Origin: Cheilinus undulatus
Taxonomy: Eukaryota; Chordata; Actinopteri; Labriformes; Labridae
Direction of reading: 5' to 3'
Assembly: GCF_018320785.1 (NCBI RefSeq)
Contig: NC_054876.1
Coordinates: 6,360,207 to 6,424,206 of the forward strand
DNA: 64,000 nt
The notes under the pieces are model-generated. The model made no database searches. It saw only the letters and a program-made list of their open reading frames with translations, and had not been told where the DNA came from. A program made the position numbers and the translations under genes. Below are positions 13,048 through 25,000 of this stretch, piece after piece; positions within the stretch are counted from its first letter, which is position 1, and every line of letters begins with the position of its first letter.

Positions 13048-16000
13048 GTAATACCTGCGTCCTCTTACTTAGAGTTAAACATCAGCCCTCTTCTTAGACA
13101 TTACTAATGTTTGTGAGCGATGTAGACGGACTGCAGGCGTTTATTCTGAACATTTATTGTGATTAAAAACAAGACAACAGAAAATATTAGGCTCCTTGGA
13201 TTTCTGTTTTTGTAGACATGTATACCTCACCAGCTGCATACTGAGTTTTAAAATTCTGGTTCTGTGACAACCCTACATCCTAAATATATCATAAAGCTTT
13301 CAGATGAAGCTTGTTCACAGCTGCAGTTGTCACCAGTTTACTGAAATCCCAGTAAAATAATGTTAATGAAGGTATCTGGTGAATGGAGTTAAATTAATCT
13401 TATGAGGTTTATTGGTACTAATACTAAAATAATCATCACACTGCCTTAACGTCAGACTAGTGCTGTACAGTTTATCCACAGTTGCAATGTATGGCTGTGC
13501 AATTAAATAATCGGATAGCAGGCTGCAATTACTCCTGGATTACTTAAAGTTTTACAGAAATTCCTACAGAAAGGCCTTCGATTTTACCGTAGTGGCATAA
13601 TTTATATTTTATTCCTTTGGGATGGGAGGGGGCAGATACCATTTCTGTACTAGTGCTGAACAATTTGGAAAGATGATCTGTGACTGTGATTTAACAGCCT
13701 TTCTGCATGGTGGAGAGACAAAATCCTGATATAACACAAGTTTCTAATCAATGATAGGTTTTTTTCTAATGTCAAATTGATTTGGGGGTTAAAATTCAAA
13801 TAAGCAGCTTTATTTTAGGAGTTAAAAAAAGGTGGGTAATATTTTCATCCTTAGAGCAAGAGGAGTACACAGAATAATGAGACTACACAAGAGAAAAGAC
13901 CTGTTAAAATATTTTCAAGCATAGATCAGAATTTTAATTAATGATAAATTAAAGTAACTGTTTTTGTCTTTCATTTATATCTTGGTTGATGCTTCAGACA
14001 CTGATTGTTTTTTTGTTTCTCTACAGTTGATGCTGAAATTGTTTCGATTGATGCCTTTAATAAGTCTCCACCCAACAGAGGTCTGGTGGTGGGCATCACA
14101 TTTGTAAAGGTACATTTATAAAATCAAATGATTTCCATGTTTATATGCCACTTTGGGTGTTGTTGATACTTTCTGCGATTATTTAGAGGTTTTATTAAAT
14201 GTGTCTGTTTTCTTTTAGGATTCTGGTGATAAGGCCACACCGTTTCTGAATATCTACTGTGACTATGAGCCCGGATCAGAGTTTAACCTGGAGTCCATCG
14301 CACGTGAGTGAAGAAGAGTCCAGAGAATAATGTGTTGTTCAGCTCTAAGAGATTTCTCCTTCATATAAATGATGGGAATCAGCCTGCTAGTGAGCCAGTT
14401 TCCTGTTTTAAGTTGTTGCAGGAATGAAAGGGTGATCTCTGCATGTTGGTGTAGTATAAATGTTTTATACCAGGGTTTAATATGGCCCTGCCAGTGAGCA
14501 GGTTTCATCCCACAAGACATTTTCTGGAGACATTTTTGAAATTAATTTTTAACTTAAAAAATTATGTGCATTTTGAGTGAAATACATGCGCACATATCAT
14601 TCGTAGGTCAAAACACTGCTAAAGTTGACATGGTTAACAAGCAGGAACCATATAGTGGAAAAGCACCATTACCGATCAGCTGAGCCAAATGATGCTGATT
14701 ACTAAAAACAGACATAATTCCCACCACTATCCATGTTTACAGTGCTCCCTCTAACACGTTTAAAACACTGATGTTTGTTTGTGTTTCTGAGCAGAGAGCT
14801 GCCTCAATCTGGAGCTGCAGTTCACTCCTTTCCAGCTCTATCACACAGAGTGAGTACACAGAATCAGAGGTGTTTCATCTTGGCTTTATGGTCTCTTAAA
14901 GAAAGACAGAAGTGTACAACAGAGTATAGATGAAGAAAGCAGAGACAATGAGGTCATTTATTGATTTATGATTTTATTTCACAGTAGGTCACTTGAAGTT
15001 GTTGTTTGATACACTGTTCTTGGTCTTTTTAAACCTTTTCTTCTACTGTGTCTTCTTTCACCAGGCTTTATGAGGCTTTTATATTATTCCTGAGTGTATA
15101 TTTTTATTTATATGGACCATATAATGTTAGTTAGGAGTGTCAGCACACACAGAGTGAAACAGTGTAAATATCAGTGAGTTTTTCTCTCGCTGTTTTAGAG
15201 TTCAGTGTGACGATGGCGGCAGAGAGACGCTGTTTCTGCTCAGTGGACACGACCAGAGGATCCACCTTTACAAGGAGGTCAGATAAAAGTCTGTGTTTGT
15301 GTTTGAACTTAGATAGATTTTATCTTTTCCATGCTTTATCTGCATTTTTTATACATCAGAATGAAAAAACTTGCAAAATGCTCCATAATGGACTCACCAT
15401 TGGCGGAAGCAAGAAATGAAAGTCAAAATGAATGTCAAATCAAACCCAAAGAGGCAAATACTCCGCTGTTTATTTACTATTCCCCTGTGAACGTCTAGTC
15501 CTCCCATTATTTTGACCCCTCTCGTCTCAAGCTCAGCTCAGGGCTGTGCAGCATGTCACAACGCTCCAGACACACTTCCAGTGTGAGAGGTTAAGCGGTG
15601 CATTTGAAAAGCAGCCACTGTATGTGTGAATACGGGATAAGCAACCCTGTAACATGTAACTCCCTGCTTCACCCTGCCAACCCCTTCAGTGGTGCAGCCC
15701 CTCTAGATATTTTGAAGAGTAGAGATGCACTCAATCCACCTCCATGGTTTGCTTCTTATTTTGAGACTAGGACCCTACTGCGCACCATACAGCGTGTTTA
15801 CTGAACAGTAACCCACTATTTACATTTCATGAATGAATTTCACATAATCAGGGAGTAAAGTGTTAAAAGTGGCCTTCCTGCTAGCTACTCACAAAGCATT
15901 CTGGGATGCTGAATTTTAGCTGAACTGGATGAACCTGTTAGGACAAGTTTATCCTAGAAGGACACCTGGAAAGAGACAATATCTCTAATTTTGGCTGATT

Positions 16001-19000
16001 TATTCAAGAGGGATGATTTCCTGTTGGTGCTAGGGTATCGCTCCAAGGGACTTTTTTGTGTATCATTTTAAGCCGCATCTACCCACAAAATTTCATAATT
16101 CTGGTACAAAGTTAAGGGAACTTTAACTTTGAAAACTGTTATGGGGCACTGTTGAGGGAATCTGACAAGTGCATTTTCGAAGCCCATAACATCCAAAAAA
16201 ATTTCTAGACCTGTTGCAAAGTTCCATGACTTTTTGAGCATGTGGAGACCGTCAAAAGTCCAACAAAAGAAGTAAAGGAATATTGCGTACTTTAGAATAA
16301 CTGCTCTCACAGCTAGGCCGGTACTCTGGGCCCTAAAAAAGAAGTGAGCATCAGAGGTGAGCTGATCAGCGCGTCTCTACTCGCAGCTTTTGTTATTGCT
16401 TTGAGATCCTTGGCAGCAGAGTTTACAGACTTACTTTTACACTTAATCATCTGTGGTACATCTTTTCAAAATTGTTTAATAAACTTAAAGTACATCAAGA
16501 TTGTTTAAACACAAGTTGTCGTTCAGTAACCAGAAAGGTACAGGCTAAAGCTTGAGGCTTATTTTTGTAGTGTTTCATTTTACATCTACCAGAACGTGAT
16601 GATCTTTCTTTTTTATGTCTTTAAAGCTTTCAGTAACATTTTGTTATGAGGTCAGTACAACCTTTTCTTGGATAAAGACTCATCATCACTTTATTGGACG
16701 GTCAGGAGCTTTCCTACATTTTTCATTTTCCCCAAAGTTGAGGTTGTCCAGTTTTAAGAAACATGTGCTGACTTTGAGCGTTCCTGCTGTCAGATTTAAG
16801 AGTGATGGTTTTAAAGTTCAAAGCTACAGTAAGTTTTTTTCTATCAGGAGAGATGAATTATGATGCTAATGAGTTTTGCATATCTGTGGGAGATTTTCTC
16901 TTTGATTCATGTAACATCAGAGCATCGATCAGCCTGAATCTCCTGTTTCTGACAGAACGCCTCCCTGCACCAGTTTGAGGAGCAGCCGGTGGAGCGACTC
17001 TTTCCTGAACTACAGCAACTGCCCAGCAAGTTAGTCTTACTTCGGACGATTCTGTCAGCTCTGCGTCTGTTTGATCTGATAAATCAGTGTATGATATGTC
17101 ATATAAAATGTACTTTAAAGTCAAATCTTGAGTCATACGACTAAACCGATTAATCTGATACATCTACCCCCCGCCCATACAGTGTACTCTGGTTGGATGT
17201 GCTGAGTATTTCTGGTGGTCGACGCCTCTCTGCATTTGGCTGTCAGAATGGCTGCGTTGGATTGGCTGTGGTCAACCAGACAGGACCAGGTGAAGAAAAC
17301 ACGACTAAAAACACATAAATACAATTACAAGAATGTGTTAAAAGGAGATATAAAGTAGATATCTGATACACAGCTCATTCATAAAGTATTCAGATCCCTC
17401 TCACTTTTTTCAATAGTTTGTTGCAGCCTGATGCTAGAGTCATTTAAATTCATTTTTATTTTCTTTAATATGCACTGTACACACTGTACATCTAGCTCAG
17501 TGTCCTCCCATTTCTCTGGATCTTCGCTGAGATCTTCCTACACCTTGATTGGAGTCCACCTGTGCTAGATGAAGTTGATTGGACATGATTTCTAAAGGCA
17601 CACACCTTTCTACAGAAGGCCACACAGCTGACAATGCATATCAGAGCAAAAGCCAAGCCATGAGGTCAAAGGAACTGCCTGCAGAGCTCAGAGACAGGAT
17701 TGTTGACAGGCACAGATCTGGGGAAAGCTACAAAAATTTCAGTTGCACTGAAAGTTCCTTAGAGCATCGTGGTTTCCATGATTCTCAAATAGAAGAAGTT
17801 TGGCACAATCAGGACTCTTCAGAGCGCTGATCGTCTGGCCAAACTGAGGAAAGTGTGGGCATGGGTCTTAGAAAGAGAGGTGACCAAGAACCTGATGGTC
17901 ATTCTGACTGAGCTCCAGAGATCCAGTTTGGAGATGGGACAAAGAAGAAAGACAAACACTACTGCAGCCCTCCAACGATCTGGGCTTTATGGCAGAGAAG
18001 CCTCTCCTTATTCTTTTTTTCTCAATCTCAATTCCAAGCATTGTCTCTAGAGGAAACCAGGCACTGCTCATCCCCTGCTCAGTACCATCCCAACAGTGAA
18101 GCATGGTGATGGGAGCATCATGCTGTGGGGGTGTTTTTCAGCAGTGGGGACTGAGAGACTGGTCAGGGTTACAGGGAAAGCTGAATGGAGCAAAGTACAG
18201 AGATATCCTTAATAAAAACCCATTCCACAGCACTCAGGACCTTAGACTGGGGCGAAGGTTCACCTTCCAAAATGACAGACACCCTAAAGACACATCCAAG
18301 ACAACACAGGCCTACTGGCCTACTGACAACTCTGTGAAAGTCCTACAGTGGCCCAGCTAGAGCCCGGATTTAAACCCAGAAATGTGAGTCCAATGATTGT
18401 ACCCATCTAACCTGACTGAGCTTGAGAGGATTTGCAAAGAAGAATGGCAGAAAATACTCTGATCCAGGTTTACAAGCTTGTTGCATCATATTCAGAAAGT
18501 CTCAAGGCTGTAGTTGCTGCCAAAGGTGCTTCAACTAAGTACCGAGTAAAGGGTCTGAATACTTCTTCAGTGGGTTATTACAGTTTTCTCTTAATGAATT
18601 TGCAAAAAAAAAAAAAAATCTAAAATTCTTTTTTTTTTGCTTTGTCATGAGTGTAGATGAATGAAACTAAAAAATAAAATTACTAAACAAAATTCAACAA
18701 CTGTAGCTTGTAGCAATATAACAAAATTTAAAAAGAGAATGGATGTGACTACTTTTTGATTGCACTGTAAATGTGCAGTATTTTAGCTATAGAAGAGATG
18801 TGCAGTTTCTGCATGAATATGCAAAAAATGTAGAAATTCTGCATGTGCAAAATTTTACATTGTAAAATACAACAAGAAAATGCAATCTATTTATACAAAC
18901 CTGCTTAATGTGACTTTAATTGAAAAAGTTGGTCTGAAAATATATTTCTCTTCTCCTCTTTGTTTTAAATCAGAGGTTTTGCAGAGTTGGAGGTTCCAGT

Positions 19001-22000
19001 TTGACAGTCCAATCTCTTCAGTCCTGCTGTTCCCTCTGAGCTGCCGAATGGAGCCAGACCAGTCTGAAGGACAGAAAAGTGGGTTAACATGTGTACCTGT
19101 TTGTCTCTTTTATTCTCTTTTTTACATTTAACTCCTTTTGGATGTGCAAGTTAACCTACAAATATTTATATGCAGTTAGAAAATTTTGAATAATTGTGCC
19201 AATCTGACTATAACTGGACTTTAAAATACATTTATACATGTTTGTATGACTAATTTTCCAGTTAACCTAACAAGCATGTCTTTGGACGATGGAAGCAAGG
19301 TGGAGTACTGGGAGAGAACCCACGCAGAACGTGAAAACTCCACACACAGAAAGGCTCGGTCTGATTGGTATTCAAACCAGGACCCTTCTTGCCCTGTGCT
19401 GCTGTGCAGCCCTAAATTAATCCAACAGATTAAAAAAAATCTGATCCAAACAGAAGCCTTTATCTTGATAAAATCACCACTTTTATGATTCTCCCTCCAT
19501 TAATTTCTGTGTTGTGAACTTGTGTTGACCAGGGCTGCCAAAAGGCATGGCTGGGCACTAGAAAGACTCAGTGAATGGTTTCTTAGCAAGATGTGAATAA
19601 ATTATCAATGAAGATTTGACCTTCTTTTTTTTTTTTAAACCAGGCGTTGATTAGATTTTTGCACTGACTAAAGGAGAACTGTGTTACCAAGTTATTATGG
19701 TTAAAATGTGTGAGCCAGCTCCCTACTTCACTCCAACTGCTCTTTTAGCATCTAACTTTTTTGAAGGTCCTGTTGTAGCTATATAAAATGAAAATATAAA
19801 TCACAGCCCACTTCTACCTTTACAAAAAAATGGCTTGTACAGTTTTAAGGAGACAGGGATTACATCTTTTATTACTGATATGAGGAAACAGCAACTAAAA
19901 AATATGCATTTTTGCTGTTCTACTATATGGTGAGTTTTTTTTTTAATAAAAAAAACAGAACCTGATAGGATTCGACCATGGTTTTGTTGACCCCCACTGG
20001 TCCCTTCATTGGGCTCAGCCCCAGAAAGCTTTCCCTTTTTTCCCCCTGTATGGCTGGCCTTGTGAGTGTAATTTGCAGCTTAAAGTAGTTTAAGAAATTG
20101 GCAAGAGAAACCGCAAAAAGGTTTACTTTTAGGCAAAAATCCCATCCACTAGGCTGACTATGGGTCTGCTGTCTGTGCCTTTTCTTTTTCAGGTGTGGAG
20201 ATAGAGAGCTACAACCTGCTGGTAACCAGTGCCATAGAGATGGCTGTGGTCTACAGGTCAGAGTCAAACACCTTCTAAAGATATAAATGCAGAGATTTCT
20301 ATTGTTTTATTGTAACTCAAACCTCTGTGGTTGATAAAATACCTGCTCTCAGTATGGTGTCTTTGCATATGTATTTTGTCAGAGACGTGCAGGATCGAGG
20401 TTTGTCGTGTCCAGTGTGTCTCTCAGAGAGCGATCAGTGGGACGCTGTGCTCTGTGCTCTGGTCATCGATCTGGACTTTGACGGGCAGAAGGAGGTGCTG
20501 TTGGGAACATATGGGCAGGTGAGAGCTTCCCTCTCTTTACTACAGTGCTTTAATGAGATACATCAGAGAGCACAGCTGCCCTGACACTGGTTCTGCTCAG
20601 CTGGTAGAGTAGGCGCCTACACTGGGGATGATTTTAGGGTCAGTGCTGGGGGTTGGTTTTCCACAGAGATTGTGACGTGTTTAAATTACAACACACACAT
20701 TTTACTGAAAAAAGGGACTATTTAAGAAAATAATGATAGCATGTATTTGTAACACAGTATTTTGTAAGAAAATAAATGTGGAATATGTTTTAATTTTGCA
20801 AAAGTACTCAATTTGCACAAATGTTTTCAACACTAAATTATTACTCAAGCACCATTTTTATTAGCCAGAAAACAAAATTAAAAGCCGTCCTTGTTGAGCT
20901 TTATTTTGATGTCAGTACTGTTATAATAGTATGTTGATAAAGCTATAAAAGCCAGACTTTACATGTAACAACATGCATTTCTTCATTGTGTATAATTCCC
21001 ACTGTATCTTCAGTAAGTTATCCTTGGCTCAACTTTTCTGGTGTGACATTTTTTATTTTGAATATTATTGTCCATTACAAAAAAATTCAAAACAGTAGTT
21101 ATAAATACAGTTAAAATGTTTGAAAAAATTCAAAACTATGGTGAAAAGTGCAGCTGTTATAATTTAAGAGGTGTTGAGGTGATAGTAAGAGATGTGTTAG
21201 CACTTTTTTAAAAGGGTCTAAAATCCCCTCTGGCCCATGTATAGAGGCTACAGTTATCAGTGCACTGATTACAGGTTGAAATGCCATGTCTGCTCTGATG
21301 CTGTTCAAAATTAGGTTTGCACATATTTACTAAAATCATGGTAAAACACCTAATAGATAGTTTATACAAATGTCTTTTGGCAATTAAAAAATGTATAGAC
21401 CTGTTTTCTTAGGTTTTCATCAATGAATTAATTAAAAGATGTCGATTTTTTACAGGAATGTGTCACTTTTGTATTTGTTTTGGTCTTGGGGGTCTTTGTG
21501 TTACAAAGACTCTTAAGTACAGAGGCCCTAGAGGAGAAATGCAGGTTCTCGGTGTGAAGTGTAGTCATTTTTAGCAACAGTTATGTAATTTCAAATGTAA
21601 GCCTATTACTGAGGAGTTTTAATCCAGCAGTCAGACAGCGTGTGTGGGACTGGGTCCAAATAAACAACAGTGTTTTTTAGTAATGAAGGTTAAAATGACA
21701 CACTGTGAAAGTGTGGCTCATCAATGTGTTTTTAACAGAGGGAACCCAAACACACAATAGCAAAAAATGAAATTTAGGCCAATATATTCATCTTATTTCA
21801 AGTCAAGTATTAGTCTTATTTCAAGCCACAGTCATGACGAGACCAGATAAACATCTGCTTATGAAATAAGCACAATTCAATTCCGCTACACAGGGGTACT
21901 CAAGGTCTAATTTTACATGATGTTTTCTGTTTTCTTTAAATAAATCACGACTCATGGCCTCTCTGTGTATACTTTTTAACTTACTCCTTTTGATGCAATT

Positions 22001-25000
22001 CTGAAACTAAATCACACACTTTGAATCAGTCTTCTCTGGAACATAAGCGAAAAACTTCATACTTAAAATAAATTATTAATCTCGGTTAACACTACATTTG
22101 TGTTACTTATAAGTGGTCTGATGTATTTAATTCTTATATAATCCAAAGTTGTTGTTTTTTTCCTGCACTCTATATCAACATAGCTGTACAGTTTATGGTG
22201 ATTGAAAAGTTTGTTTCATAATAATATGAAGGAGTATCTGCAGTCATTGTGTTTATTCCACATTTGATTTATAGCATCAAATGACTCACAGTTACTTAGA
22301 GAGAGATGTCAATTTAAGGTGTATGTTATACTGTGTTTTATTATTCATGTGTTGTATTTTGCCTGTAAAACAGTAAAAGATCTCAACAAACAGCAAACAG
22401 GAATTGCCTCTGATGGTTCTTGTTTGCTGCTGTTTGTAAATTAAAGTATTCAGACCCCCTTAACTTTTTTCAACTTTGTTGTGTTGCAGCCTGAAAATAC
22501 ATTTGTTTCATTTCTGCTCTCAGTAATCTACACTCAGCACCGCATAATGACTGAGTGAAAACAGAGTTTTGGAAATGTTAGTAAAATTGTGAAAAATAAA
22601 AAACTAACATACCACAGTAAATATCAAGTATTCAGATGTGTTGCAGAAACACTTGAAATTTAGCTCAGGTTCCTCCCATTTCTCTTGATCATTGCTGAGA
22701 TGTTTCTTTTCTTTGATTGGAGTCCACTGGTGGTAAATCAAATCCAATTACAAATGGATTTTTTTTTGCAGACTCAGAGGTTTCCGACTAGCCACTCTGC
22801 CATAAAGCTCAGATCAACTGAGGGCTGCAGTGGTGGTTGCCCTTTTGGAACTTTGTCCCATCTCAGCACAGGATCTTTGAAGCTCAGTCAGAGTGACCAT
22901 CAGGTTCTTGGTCACCTCTCTTACTAAGACACTTCTCCCCCAGTTGCTTAGTTTGGCTAGGTGACCAGCTCTTGAAGAGTCCTGGTTGTTCCAAACTCCT
23001 CCATTTGAGAATTATGGAGGACCTCCAGTGCAGCAGAAATGTTTTTGTAGCCTTCCCCAGATCTGTGCCTGTCAACAATCCTGTCTCTGAGCTCTGCAGA
23101 CAGTTCCTTTGACCCCGTTGTTTGATTTTTGCTCTGATATGCATTGTCCGTTGTGAGGCCTTCTACGGAGAGGTGTGTGCCTTTACAAATCATGTCCAAT
23201 CAACTTAATTTACCACAGCTGGACTTCAGTCAAAGTTTAGAAACATCTCAGTGAAGATCCAGAGAAATGAGAGGAACCAGAGCTAAATGTACAGTGTTGT
23301 TGCAAAAGGTCTGAATACTTATGTCAATGTGATTTTTTTTTTTTTTTTCATTTTTCACAAATTTGTAAAAAAAAAAAAAAAAATCCAAGATCCTGAGAGT
23401 AGATTACTGAGAATAAAAATGTATTTAAAGACTATAGTGTCAGGCTGCAACATAAGGAAATAAAAAAAAAAAAAGTGCAGGGGGTCTGAATGCTTTGTGA
23501 ATTCCCTGAATGCTACTGCAGGGTTTACAGTTGCCACACAGTGAGCGTACAGTGGTGGATCCAAATGAAAGGCTGGGGTGGTTTTCTGTGGTACTGTGAA
23601 CAGAAGGCCCAATGACCTTGACCTTAAAGGTCATCTCTGATTCAGAGTGGACATTGGTGAAATAATAGATGGAAATCCCTCGAAGTGTTTGTGAAATATC
23701 GCTTTCAGAGGATTGGCCTGGATGTACGTACACACAACCGACCGGTCAACCTGATAACATAATGCCTCCTGCCTTGGCTGTCACCAGCATGGAGGGGTAG
23801 TGACATACACAAAAGGTCCAGATCTTGGGAATAAGATAAGCACATATCCTCAGACAGTTCATATTTTGCATGCAGTATGCATCACATCAGGATGTACTGC
23901 CCTGGCACTTTAAAACTCAACCTTCTTGTGAACACATCCATCACAGTCTAAAACAATAAATCAGAAAAACTTTCCCTTTGAGGAAGAAAATGCCATCCCC
24001 CTGCAGCTCACTTGAAGCATCTCTTGAAGCAGAAGATTGTGGGTCAGAATAAACACAAAGCAGGCAGACCTGTCTGCTGTAAACTGTGACCACATGTTGA
24101 AGGACACACTGTACTTTAGTTGGTCTGCATCAGACATGAAAGTGTTAAGTCTGTGACAATAACCAGCATTTAAGTATGTTTTAGAACACAGTCATGTTTG
24201 TTGTTAATTTTCATCCGTCTGACTCTAATGATGGAGTGATGGGAGGGCATACTTTAATGCAGATTTTCTCACCTTCCTCTCTGCCACACAGGAGCTTCTG
24301 TGTTATAAATTCCAGCCAGCAGGGAGCGGAGTAGACGGACAGTTTCAGCTGCAGTGGAGGCGGAGCTTCAAGAGTCCTCTGCTGTCCATCATCTACTTAG
24401 ACCTGACGGGGGACGGGCTGAGAGAGCTGGCCGTCCTCACTCTGAAGGGGCTGCATATCCTACAGGTATATAGAAAATGATCAATAATAATAAAATATTC
24501 AGTGCTCAGTGCTGTTCTGCTTTTGATCCTGTTTGTCTGCAAATAAATTTAATAAAGTGCGTATATGCTCACTAATTTAACTCTAACTGCGCTCTTAGAT
24601 TGGGAAAAGAATATATCAGAGAAGTGAATTTAAATGAGCATTTAGTTTGCACTGACCTCTTCTGGCCACTAGAATAAATGCAGCAGGATGATTAAAGAGA
24701 TTTTACAGACCCTCTGTCTGCTCTTTTTGATCAGTCAGTGGTGCCCTTTAACTTTCATTAACATTTAATTTTCACTGATGGACCATAAAGTTTGTGATTT
24801 CAAAGAGATTTAGGGCCGTGTCTCATACAAGACACAGTTAAAAATAGCTTTTATCATTCTCTGTCTGACCAATATCGTTTTGTCTTCTGATTTTATGACA
24901 TGGTGAGAGGTCAAATGATGTTTTTACTAAATTAAATCTGGTATTTGCTGTTACTATAGCCAGGCAGCTCTGTGGCATGTTGTAAACTGAAAGAATCAAA

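Noticed and set aside
20590..20640. tRNA-like sequence after kptn exon 10
   Set aside because: Only an A-box-like half is present, with no B box or folding; probably a SINE remnant.
17371..23508. Active Tc1 transposons in kptn introns
   Set aside because: Both copies have several frameshifts and stops and diverged ends. They cannot encode a working transposase.
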